In this document: positions 14,169 to 23,400 of the stretch, one piece after another
Numbering within the stretch: position 1 is the first letter of the stretch
Layout of the letters: every line of letters begins with the position of its first letter
Virus record (IMG/VR): IMGVR_UViG_3300021170_000037
Location: 1 to 41,332 of that record
Direction: 5' to 3' (one strand)
DNA from: a virus
DNA: 41,332 nt
Made by a program: the position numbers and the translations under genes
Notes under the pieces: generated by a model
The model's input: only the letters and a program-made list of their open reading frames with translations
The model's database searches: none
Told to the model about the DNA's origin: nothing

Positions 14169-16465
14169 TAGTAATCACACGCAATAGATTGAGCGAAAGT
14201 CTGTAAAGTTTCCTTCAAGGTCTGTTTTGGCTCCCGTTCGCTGCGGATTTTGGCTTTTATGGTGCCAACTTCGGCGGCTTTTTCTGTTTCGACCTTAGCA
14301 CCGCGCGCCGCCGCCCGCGCATTCTGCACTTCCTGGATCGCGGCAACCGGGGAAGCCCGGTCGCGCTCTCCCAGCGTGCGAATACGCTGGCCCATGGTGG
14401 TGGCTTCTGTCGTCAGGCGTGAGCCCGTCGCCAACTGTCGCAAGGTTTCAACATCGCCTTCTGCGGTCGCGCGTTTTTCGACAGCAACTAGAACGCTCTC
14501 AGGCAACACGCCGCGCGGCGGGGCTTTTGTGCCCATTGCCACAGCCTTGGCTTCTTCATAATCCTTGTTGATGAGTTCAAGAGCTTTGGCAGCTTGATCG
14601 GCCATGCTGACGCGCTGATATTCCGGCAAATCGCCAAAGGTATCGGTCAGCTTGTTTTCGATTGCCAACGCTTCGATATGCTCGGAAAGCCCGCGCGTGA
14701 CAGTCTCGCCGGTGCCTTTAACCGCCCGCATAGGCCGTCCCGTGACACCAGGGGCAGGCTTCTCCGCTACAGCTTCGGCTCGTCCTCCGGCGGCGGCGGG
14801 CTCTCCTGCGGCTTGCTCTGCTCCCAGCTTAGCGCCTTCTGGCGCAGTTTGGTGACCGCTCTCTGAGACTGCTCCAACTGCTTCAGGGATTGCGCGAGGC
14901 CCGGTGCCAGGTCCGGGCGCATTTGGGCCACCTGGAGGAACCGCGTTCTCTCCTGCGACTGCTCCAGCTTCTCCTGCGGATTTGTGGGGGAACTCATTGT
15001 GAATCTCCGGCGCTAGGTTTTTCAGCCCATGTTCAATTTCGGTATCTATGGTGTCAGCCGTGGTCGCTGCATGCTGCGGCGGGGTGACTTCGGCGGCTTC
15101 CTCATGGGCCTGACGCATCGCAGCGGCAATATCGGGTCCAATATCCCACAATTTATGCTGTGCGGTCAATAGGTTACGGCGCACAAAGGCCATATCTGGT
15201 GTGTCTGTGTGGAGCAAATCATGCTGTTGTGCCCGCGCCTCGGCCAATCTCTCCCGCTGAGTGACGGTCAGTCTTTCCTCAACGCCGCCAACCTTGCCCA
15301 AAATAGTATCGATTGTGTCTTGCAGGTCTTTGACCTCGGGCATCTCGGCCCGCTTGGCGCCCAAGTCGTCCAGCCAACGGCGATAGGTTTCCTGCCGAGT
15401 GTTCAAGGAATCGTATTGCTGGAAAGCTGCTGGCTCGATTTCGCGGGCGCGCGTTTCTGTGGGCGAGACAGGTGCCTCCGGTGCTTTCTCTGCCGCAGCG
15501 ACGGCGGAGGCGGGTGCCGGTTCAGTTGTAGTAGGCGCTTCGCCAACCACAGGGCGCTGTGCTTCCGGCTGCTCTGGTGCGCCGGTTACTTTGTGATCCT
15601 CTGCAACACGCTGTTGCTGTCCTTTGATGCCTTCCGCAACTTCGGCTTCAGTGGTTGGCGCGCCGATCACGCCAGCTTCGCGGGCGGCTGCAAGTCGCTC
15701 CGACAAGTCAGCATCAAGCTCTAATGGTGCGTGCGGGATCATCGGCAGTTCAGGAATAGCGCCGCTCAAAACTTCGCCCGCCGCTTCGCCCGCCGCTCCG
15801 AAAGGCCACGCCTCAATCTTGGAAAGCGTCGTCGGTTGTGTGCCTCTGATTTCCTCCGCAGCCTGCTCCCCAAACCCATGGATGCCAGCCAAGACGGCTT
15901 GCGGCGTCTCGACAAGGCCCGCTCTTAGGCCGCTTACCATTTGCGGCGCACTCAATGCGCCAAGTGATACCACTCGCGTAGCGGCATCGGCAGCAACCGC
16001 GAGCCCGCGCAAACTGCTATGGATAAATGCACGCGCTAATGCACTCTTGCCTTTTTCCAGTTGATCATAGACCCCGGCTTTTTTCAGGAAGGTATCCGTA
16101 TCCGGATCGGGAGGCGCTTCGCCTTCAAATGGCATCGCGGCGTCTTGCCCGAACGCTCTAAGAATGCGCCCGGCTGGCGTCTTTGAAAAATACGCATCCA
16201 TCGCAGGCGAGGACGGCGGCTGATTTGCGGGTGTCGCGCGGTGCCAATCGGCGTAGGCGGCAGCCGTGATGTCGGCTGGTGCCATAATGAAACGCCCGAC
16301 ACCCATAGCCGCGCTGTGTACTGCATCATCGACTTTATTGAGAAGGGTTTTCTTGGGTGCAAACAGTTCATCCGTTGTGGGAAGCAACCCATCGCTCTTG
16401 TCCGGCATATTCGGCTTATCGCCAAACAGGTCCGCCGTTGTTGGAAGTTGACCGGGGTTACTCAT
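14168..16465 (-). CDS. Large internal virion-like protein (T7 gp16 position), first half
   Basis: 765 residues from ATG 16465, which overlaps the upstream stop (ATGA); the frame extends further upstream but into the previous gene. The N-terminus has two copies of an LPTTxxLF motif (QLPTTADLFGDK and GLLPTTDELFAPK), perhaps a docking peptide. Then come helical segments (about 30-240), a long Ala/Pro/Glu-rich low-complexity region (about 280-330 and 480-580), and a C-terminal helical domain with LATGSRLTTEATTMGQRIRT and ERDRASPVAAIQEVQNAR, a pattern remembered from huge phage polyproteins. It ends FAQSIACDY right before the next ATG. Probably works together with the 750-residue partner as one virion component. 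Confidence 0.55.
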   Translation of the reverse strand: MSNPGQLPTTADLFGDKPNMPDKSDGLLPTTDELFAPKKTLLNKVDDAVHSAAMGVGRFIMAPADITAAAYADWHRATPANQPPSSPAMDAYFSKTPAGRILRAFGQDAAMPFEGEAPPDPDTDTFLKKAGVYDQLEKGKSALARAFIHSSLRGLAVAADAATRVVSLGALSAPQMVSGLRAGLVETPQAVLAGIHGFGEQAAEEIRGTQPTTLSKIEAWPFGAAGEAAGEVLSGAIPELPMIPHAPLELDADLSERLAAAREAGVIGAPTTEAEVAEGIKGQQQRVAEDHKVTGAPEQPEAQRPVVGEAPTTTEPAPASAVAAAEKAPEAPVSPTETRAREIEPAAFQQYDSLNTRQETYRRWLDDLGAKRAEMPEVKDLQDTIDTILGKVGGVEERLTVTQRERLAEARAQQHDLLHTDTPDMAFVRRNLLTAQHKLWDIGPDIAAAMRQAHEEAAEVTPPQHAATTADTIDTEIEHGLKNLAPEIHNEFPHKSAGEAGAVAGENAVPPGGPNAPGPGTGPRAIPEAVGAVSESGHQTAPEGAKLGAEQAAGEPAAAGGRAEAVAEKPAPGVTGRPMRAVKGTGETVTRGLSEHIEALAIENKLTDTFGDLPEYQRVSMADQAAKALELINKDYEEAKAVAMGTKAPPRGVLPESVLVAVEKRATAEGDVETLRQLATGSRLTTEATTMGQRIRTLGERDRASPVAAIQEVQNARAAARGAKVETEKAAEVGTIKAKIRSEREPKQTLKETLQTFAQSIACDY

Positions 16466-18777
16466 GGGTTGAACGGAACAGTTGGAGGAATGCCAGCTTG
16501 GGCGGCAACAGGCGCTCGCGCCCATCCACGACGCACCGCTTCGGCATCACGCTCTTGCTGTGTGATCTTTTTGGCTTGATATGCAGCCTGCAAATCCGCC
16601 GCCGTCTTGACGTTTTTGAATGTCGCCGCTACGGTCTGAGCATGTTTCAGTAGCGGATTATAAGTAACGTGCTTCTGATCCGGGTCGCTTTGGATATCCA
16701 AGATTTTCTGATCGCTCCGCACGAACCCGCCGCTGAACATGGAATTGTAGACGCCGCCCTTGTTGGAGAGGATTTCAGATAGCGGCTTGCCTGCCTTTTC
16801 TTCGGCGTCGATCTGGCGAAAGGCTTGTCCGACAAAGCGTTGGTATTCCTTCTCCCCGTCCGGATAAAAGATACCAAGATTTTCGTTCTGGATCGGGTTA
16901 ATCAGATGATGCGCGGTCGTGAGGAAATTGCGCAGCATGGCGGTATCGGCTTCGCCGCCTGGGCCGCCGCGCCGCGCAAGGACTGATTCCAGCGCCGCCG
17001 CACCCGTATTGGTCAGCGGGCCGCTCTCTCCCGGTTGGATATAAGCCGATAACTCCGCCGCGCTATGGATACGGCTGGGGTCGCCTTCGGGGGCAAGAAC
17101 GCGCTGCAACATGGAATTGAACTGCGTGCCGTAGGTTTTGGCCTGTCCTTTGGCGGCGGCGGCAAAGCGGTTCTCAACCGCTGCGGCTTGGATGGGGCTA
17201 TCAATCTGCATCCGGTTCCACGCGGCGGCGACCTCCGGGCTGGTGGCGTTGAGTTGATCCTCCGTAATCGGCGGATGGCCAGATGCGAATGCCTGCGTCA
17301 CGGTATGAACGTCAACCTCATATTGCGCACGCTGCTGGGCCATCGTTTGGCTCAGGTGACGGCTGACGTTCGTCACATATCGCTCTTGTGCATCGGGATA
17401 ATTCGGGAAAAGGTCTGCCGCCTTGTCACGCGCCCGGTCCAGAATATTGCCTTCGTTCAGAGCGTAGTAGTCCGCGACAGAAGTATAATTGCCAGCGGTG
17501 TTTTCGTTCGCGCCCAACGTGGGGTGCTTGCCGGCCAGTGATGCGGTGACGCCTTGATTGATCAGGTCCGGTGTAAACGCGGCGCGCTCGCCCGGTTTTT
17601 TCTCCGCCGCGCCGATCCCGGTCATCAACTTGTTCAACGTCGCCGGATCATTCAGGTTCGGTACTGTGCCCGGCGCGATGCCAGATGCTTTGCTGACATT
17701 GCTTACCCAGTTGGCGATGTTCTGAGGGCTAGTGCCTTCCCATTTCGCGCCGATCTGCGCGAGTGTTAGGCCCTTATAGTCGGGCGAACGCAGATTGTTG
17801 GCCGTCAGAATCACACCATCCAACGGACTTGCTGGTTGCTCGAAACCGCCCAAATCCTTCCTTTTGACATTGCCAAGATTATTTGGGTTGGCGCGCAAAG
17901 CCGATACCATGCCCGCCGTGGATTGCTGGGCCTCCGCTTTCACACCGTTAATAAAATCCTCGGTCGCTGGAGCCATCTTGGCATTGATGACGGCGGCTTT
18001 GACCTCATGCGAAATCGCGTCATAATCCTTGAGCGAGCCCAGAATATCGGCGCTTTTGTCCAATACCCGTTGTGCCGCTTCTGGGTCGCTTACACTGAGC
18101 GTGCGGATGCGCGTCAAGGCCACATCTTGATCAGCCTTCAGGATTGCGCCTTCTTGTGGAAATCCAGCGAGTTGGGCATTCTTGGCGTAGGCATGACGGA
18201 CATTTTCTCTTAAAGCCGCGCTGGCGTCATCATCGGCTGCTACACGCGACACGGCATTCAGATTGATCGTCGCCGTCGTTTCATTGGTATTCTGCGCCCA
18301 TACCTTCTGTTGCTGGTCGGCATGCTGGCCAATCTCGGAAAGCGTCTGCGCCCGGTAGCGGCGGGATTCGGTATCAAATTGAAGCTGCGATTCCGGTGTT
18401 GACAGATGCTCGCGCTGCTCGGCAATGTAATCGTCTATCTGTTGTGCCACGGCTTGGCGGTGTTGCATCGCGTCCGCCCCGCGCATTCCGAAATACCCGG
18501 TGTCCGGGACCAACTGTCCGTCCGGTCCCATGACTTGTTTGTTGGGGTCGCCGTAGAGAAGCTTGGCCCGCTGTTCCAGGAAATTGTTGGTCGCGTTGTC
18601 CGCCGCCACCGTGCCGTAGAATTTCGCGGCTTGGGATATGCCTTGGCCTAGCGCTTCGCCACCACGAGCTAACCCAGCGCCGAACGCATCAGGAGAGGCT
18701 TGGATGTGTTGGAAATCTTCCGGCGCTGATATTTCCGGAGCAACTTCAGGCACACCCGTGTAGTCAGTCCGCGCCAC
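16462..18777 (-). CDS. Internal virion protein at gp15 position with NNPGN-like hydrolase domain
   Basis: 771 residues. The N-terminal third is helical (residues 30-290, GEALGQGISQAAKFYGTVAA, long coils). Residues 296-392 look like the NNPGN-type muralytic or cell-wall-binding domain of phage virion proteins: NPNNLGNVK, then GFEQPASPLDGV, LTLAQIGAKWEG, NWVSNVSKASGIAP and a terminal GIGAAEKK. The motif order matches the pattern, but the first motif is NNLGN where NNPGN is usual. The C-terminal part is helical and alanine-rich. The position after a gp14-like gene and before the large polyproteins is that of T7 gp15, a component of the ejectosome. Role inferred: lining or piercing the envelope during DNA entry, possibly with local peptidoglycan cutting. 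Confidence 0.62.
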   Translation of the reverse strand: MARTDYTGVPEVAPEISAPEDFQHIQASPDAFGAGLARGGEALGQGISQAAKFYGTVAADNATNNFLEQRAKLLYGDPNKQVMGPDGQLVPDTGYFGMRGADAMQHRQAVAQQIDDYIAEQREHLSTPESQLQFDTESRRYRAQTLSEIGQHADQQQKVWAQNTNETTATINLNAVSRVAADDDASAALRENVRHAYAKNAQLAGFPQEGAILKADQDVALTRIRTLSVSDPEAAQRVLDKSADILGSLKDYDAISHEVKAAVINAKMAPATEDFINGVKAEAQQSTAGMVSALRANPNNLGNVKRKDLGGFEQPASPLDGVILTANNLRSPDYKGLTLAQIGAKWEGTSPQNIANWVSNVSKASGIAPGTVPNLNDPATLNKLMTGIGAAEKKPGERAAFTPDLINQGVTASLAGKHPTLGANENTAGNYTSVADYYALNEGNILDRARDKAADLFPNYPDAQERYVTNVSRHLSQTMAQQRAQYEVDVHTVTQAFASGHPPITEDQLNATSPEVAAAWNRMQIDSPIQAAAVENRFAAAAKGQAKTYGTQFNSMLQRVLAPEGDPSRIHSAAELSAYIQPGESGPLTNTGAAALESVLARRGGPGGEADTAMLRNFLTTAHHLINPIQNENLGIFYPDGEKEYQRFVGQAFRQIDAEEKAGKPLSEILSNKGGVYNSMFSGGFVRSDQKILDIQSDPDQKHVTYNPLLKHAQTVAATFKNVKTAADLQAAYQAKKITQQERDAEAVRRGWARAPVAAQAGIPPTVPFNP

Positions 18778-18785
18778 GTTTTGTC

Positions 18786-19397
18786 CTAATACAAATCCTG
18801 CATAAACTGGTATTGCTCAGGAACGGAAGGCATCCCGCTCATCAGAGAAGTGGGATTGCCTGTTGCCCCTGGCGCAAAATCTTGCCCCCCACCTCCGCCT
18901 CCGCCGCCCCCGCCACCAACCCAGTTGTCAAAGGTTGGGTTGCTCAAGAGCGTGCCCGCGCCTTTCAAAGCGCCTTCCCATGGGGCCATCGCCGCTTCAT
19001 GGCTTAACAGCCCTGCCTGCGCTTGGTAGCTCGTCGCCTGTGTCTCGTAGCCGTAGACCTGTTGCGCGCCCCGATTGCCGACATTGGCGGTGTCCAATTT
19101 CCCGAGCAGCCGCTCGCTTGTCTGCACATCGCCGGCTGATCCGCTGTTCACGTCTATATTGCCTGCGGCCAGCCCAGCGCGAAGATTTGCGGATTTTGCC
19201 CGCGCCTTAAGCCCTGCTTGCTCGACCGATGCGGCGGTGGCACTTGCGCTATAAGCCGCGTTCTGCCGCGCGGTAATCGCATTGTTGCGCGCGACCTGGG
19301 CTTGATAGTTCAATGAGCTTTGCTGAGCAAAGCCGCCGAGAACAGAACTTCCTGCGGAAATTCCTGCGCCAACTAGAGCCAGAGTCCCCGGGCACAT
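18786..19397 (-). CDS. Internal virion protein, T7 gp14-like
   Basis: 203 residues. The N-terminus MCPGTLALVGAGISAGSSVL is the Cys-containing, Gly/Ala-rich hydrophobic start typical of gp14-like internal core proteins, followed by a long helix (NYQAQVARNNAITARQNAAY) and a glycine run (11 Gly, about 166-176). These proteins enter the cell with the DNA and sit in the outer membrane in T7. An AGGAG site precedes the ATG. The gene is separated from the gp13-like gene by an inserted HNH gene. Confidence 0.7.
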   Translation of the reverse strand: MCPGTLALVGAGISAGSSVLGGFAQQSSLNYQAQVARNNAITARQNAAYSASATAASVEQAGLKARAKSANLRAGLAAGNIDVNSGSAGDVQTSERLLGKLDTANVGNRGAQQVYGYETQATSYQAQAGLLSHEAAMAPWEGALKGAGTLLSNPTFDNWVGGGGGGGGGGGQDFAPGATGNPTSLMSGMPSVPEQYQFMQDLY

Positions 19398-19418
19398 TTT
19401 AGGAAATCTCCTGCTGGG

Positions 19419-19922
19419 TCATTCAATCCTCGCGAACTCACCGTGATATTTTTTGGCAGCGGCGGCATAGGCTGCTGCGGCCAATTCCTTGGTTTCGAAC
19501 AGACCAAGATATCTAGGTCGGCTATCTACCGTTATCTTGGCAGTCCATTTATTGTAATGCTGCTGGACTCCCTTAGCGCCGCTTTTGGCGCGGACCTTTG
19601 AGTTGCAATTATTTTGAGCGTGCGTAGCCTCTCTAAGGTTCTCCCACTTATTGTTTGTTTTATCTGAGTCCACATGATCTATCATGTGTTTGGGATGCTT
19701 CCCCGTCATATACAGCCACGCTAAGCGATGGGCCAACCGCACCTTGTTCTTTACGGTTATTACGAAATACCCATGGTTCCCCGGCTTCGTGTATCCCGCC
19801 ACATCACCAGCTCTAGTGTTATGGCTAACACGGACGCGCCAAGTAAATACCCCAGTCGCCGGGTCATAGAATAGAATTTTCCGGACAAATGCCGCCGTTA
19901 GATCGTTATTAGGCTTAGGCAT
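19419..19922 (-). CDS. HNH homing-type endonuclease with AP2 DNA-binding domain
   Basis: 167 residues from ATG 19922, five bases after GGAGG; the longer frame from 19958 lacks support. The HNH core has LAHRLAWLYM (His65), IDHVDSDKTNNKWENLR (residues 81-97, catalytic His83 and structural Asn) and AQNNCN. The C-terminus (about 115-163, KGVQQHYNKWTAKI, YLGLFETKELAAAAYAAAA) is an AP2-type DNA-binding domain. Such free-standing enzymes cut phage genomes lacking the insert and spread by repair. The start lies inside the end of the gp13-like gene (8-base overlap), and the stretch looks less GC-rich than its neighbours, both fitting recent insertion. Confidence 0.88.
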   Translation of the reverse strand: MPKPNNDLTAAFVRKILFYDPATGVFTWRVRVSHNTRAGDVAGYTKPGNHGYFVITVKNKVRLAHRLAWLYMTGKHPKHMIDHVDSDKTNNKWENLREATHAQNNCNSKVRAKSGAKGVQQHYNKWTAKITVDSRPRYLGLFETKELAAAAYAAAAKKYHGEFARIE

Positions 19923-20466
19923 CCTGACCTCCGTGCCCGAACGACGGATGACACCCAAGAGCTATAACAAAACTATCCCCAATAGGGATTTTCATGCGAG
20001 GGTCCGCCACGATAGCCGCGACCATTTCCTTTCGCGATAGATGGCCATCATCATTCTCTCTATCGTGAAACCCCATCGCGACCGCGAACCGGATAGCCGC
20101 TTCATCATTTGGTAGCACAGTAATCGCCACCTCTTTGTGATCGTCCATAATAACCGCCAATTCGGCGCGGGCTTCCTTCACCACCGACACGGGCATCTTG
20201 GTCACTTCATCGGACAGTACAAGCCAGACTAGGGCTTCTTCTCCCAACAGCGTGCCCTTGGCCCCCCACATGGCGACAGGCTTGCCGTCCATCAGAGCGG
20301 TCCTGCAATAGCGTGAGGCGATGAAAGCCCGATGCAGCGCCGCCCGTGGCTCGTAGCCGAAGTCCTGCAAAGTGATACAGGCTGCAGCCCGCAGTTGCGC
20401 CGCCATCGGTTTGATATGGCGTGGGCTTGCGGCAACAACGCTGTATACGGAGCGGGTCATGCTCAT
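19915..20466 (-). CDS. T7 gp13-like virion assembly protein with GNAT-like fold
   Basis: 183 residues. The pattern (PMAAQLRAAACITLQDFGYEP, MDGKPVAMWGAKGTLLGEEA, LVWLVLSDEV, AIRFAVAMGF) resembles acetyltransferase-fold proteins annotated as T7 gp13-like (DUF2833). In T7, gp13 is needed for assembly or stability of the internal core. The order gp13-gp14-gp15 is kept here, which supports the call. The ATG overlaps the stop of the nozzle-like gene (ATGA). Whether it has acetyltransferase activity is unknown. Confidence 0.75.
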   Translation of the reverse strand: MSMTRSVYSVVAASPRHIKPMAAQLRAAACITLQDFGYEPRAALHRAFIASRYCRTALMDGKPVAMWGAKGTLLGEEALVWLVLSDEVTKMPVSVVKEARAELAVIMDDHKEVAITVLPNDEAAIRFAVAMGFHDRENDDGHLSRKEMVAAIVADPRMKIPIGDSFVIALGCHPSFGHGGQDA

Positions 20467-23400
20467 AGTCTGCCCCCTCCGCCGCCAATCATCCAGCGTC
20501 CAGGCCCGCGCTGCTGTTGATGCTCCTGGCCTGCCGATTGCGGCTTGGGCTGATAGGTGACTTCCTGGGCGTCGCCTGGCAGCACCTCCGGCGAAACCAT
20601 GGTCACCTCCAAAGCGAGTGGCAACCGCTGCTGCACGGCCACCTGGCCCTTGCTATTCCAATCTGCGCCGTCCCCGATGACCCGGAAGTCTCCGGTCCAT
20701 ACCTGGGTCACAGTCTGGCCACCGGGGCTTGTATACGTTATGGGCGGGGCCTGCCCGCCTGTCATCTGAGCATAGATCGAGGGCGTCATGGGTGCCCAGT
20801 TGGGGGCCAACTGCTGCGGGTTCTGCGCTCCGCCGTCCGGTTGGTTGGTCCCGAACTCGAATGGCCCGCTGGCGGCGACCCTGACCGTACAGGCTGGAAT
20901 GACCTTCCTGGCTCCTTGCGTCACCTGCTGGCCGTTGAGATATGGTGTCTGCATCTGGGCGGTAAAGGACAGCCCGATTTTCACATTGCTGGCCGGGAAC
21001 GGTAGCGTGGCAATTCCATTGGTGCCCACCGCCAGACCAGAGAACGGCACGCCATCTCCAAGACCGACCACCGTGGTCCCTGCCAGATGGGGAGCATTCA
21101 AAGTGGTGACCTGTTCGGCGATCGACCAGTTGCCGGCCGCCGCGAAAGGCGTGCCCACGACGCCATTGGAAGCCCCCAATAGCCAGGTGCCCGTAACCTG
21201 AAACGGCGAGGTATACGCGGTCACCCTGGCAATTCCTCCGCTCATGCGGATGATCCGGTTTACACTCAAACTGCTGAACGCACTTGCCCCTGCCGTGAAA
21301 GTCACGCCCGTGCCCGACGCCGCGCTGGCTAACAACGTGGTGGAGGGAAAACTCATCGGGTTGGAAACCGCGCAATCCACGGCATAGGCATCCTCAACCG
21401 TCTGCCATAGCCGGTTGTCCATGCGCTCCATGTAATAGCCGCTGCCCGAAACGACGGACGGAGCGCCAAACGACAATTTCAGGAACGGCCCACTGATTTT
21501 GTTGCTATTGATGAACCCTTGGCGGAACGCCAGATAGGCGGGCGTGAGGAAACAGAGATTGGCGCCGGCATCGTTGCCCGCCCAGTAAAAAGCATTCTGC
21601 TGGCTGTCATAAATTCCAGCATCGCCAATGGCGTCTGAAATCTGGAAGGAGCCGAGAGAATTATAAACCACGTTTGTGTTGCCGATACTCGCGCCGTAAG
21701 CGGAATAAGCAGTGTCCCAACCGTTTTCGTCATAAATTTGAACCACCGTAGGCGCTGATCCGGAGGCAAATTTATATTGCACCATGATTGTGTGGGATTT
21801 TGTTACATCATAGGACCACGACCCGGCCACAACGGGTTGCACCTCAAAATAGAACCAGCGCTTGGTGTAATCCACGCCGGAGAAGGCAAAGGTATTTTGC
21901 CCAAGGTAAAGATCGAGTTCGCGCACATTCAGGACCACCCAGGCAGCAAGTGCAGGATTGCTTGTCGGTGCCCACGAAGCGGTCATGTAGCCCGTGACAA
22001 AGCCTTGGTGATAATCGAAGGTATTTCCAGTTAGCTGGACATAAGTGCAATCAAATCGGGTCAGGTTCGGATTGGACCAGCCTGTGGACGTATCTCCTGC
22101 CCAAAGTTTGTTGATGCACACAAGTTCATTGGTCACAGGCAGATAATAGAGCGAGTATTTATTGACCCCGTAAGTCGATGGCGTGGCGAATATTCCGTCC
22201 ACGGTATAGGCGGCGACATTGGAATTTGGGCCTGTCGCCGGTCCCCATGGTGTAATATCGGTGAAGCCGCCACCTACAGTTGGACCTCCAAACGGAGCCG
22301 CAGATGGCTCGTCAAAGCGATGCAACTTGAATGCGCGCGTGCCGGTCTGCGAGCCGCCGTAGATAAACATGCTGGTAGCATGGTTGAGCACGCTGCGAAA
22401 ATAGTACCCATTCCAAAGCGGGTCTTGGACAAATTCCGCATAGGAAACGAGAACATCGAGGGTAATTTCTGGCGACGTGATGGTTCTCGGTATTAATGCC
22501 AATGTGTAGAAATAGGTCTTTGACACCTGCTCCAAACGAACATAAGTCCAATTATCGGAGATTCCGACCAATTCCAGATGTGCGCCCTGGCCTCGGGGAC
22601 CATGGAACGGCGAAATCACTTGCGCGAAATTGTCACTGCGGCGAAACAGATAAATTATGCAGCCGACACCCCCATGATGCCACGCATCGCCCGTTCGGGG
22701 GTCCACCATCAAGGGATCGTCATTGCTGCAGTCAGAATCATCCTCAACGAAGCGCCGCCACGTCCCATCGCTGGGTGTTGCCCCGCCAGCCAAGGTCGCA
22801 CCGCTGGGCGTTCCGCCAGAGGCAGCGCCCAACGTGTAGGCATTTCCCGCAGTGCCACCCGTGCGGTATGTAATCCCCAGAACGGTCGTTCCTGCGGGGC
22901 TTCCATCGTATGCGGTATAATAGGCGCCCGTGAGCGAGCCGTTGGCCGAATTGTTTAAATCCCAAGAGAGTTGTTTGAAGGATGCAAGGGCCGTTGCCTT
23001 GATGTTTGTCTGGTTTCCCGTTGCCCCACTGGTAACAAACGTCCAGGTCACACCGTTGAGTATGATGGTGTCGCCATTGGACGGGTTGGCAGTGAACTCA
23101 TAGTTGCCGATCGCGGTGGGGCCAATACCGGTTGGCACTAGTTTTGTGCTGTCATAACACTGGTGAAACGTCACCGCGTTGGTGTCGATATTCTTCTCAG
23201 CAATCCAGTGGTTGAACTGCGTCCTGGCATCGTAATTACCGCCGATAGCTATCACGCCAAAAACAGCCGTCCCGCCGCCATCCCAAAGCACGAACCCAGT
23301 TGTATTGACCTGGGTGTTGGTGTTGCGGATACCCATGGTGTAGATGAATTTTCGGCCAACGGCGTCAAACCGCCCCCCGGTACTGATCTTGTTTTGAAGC

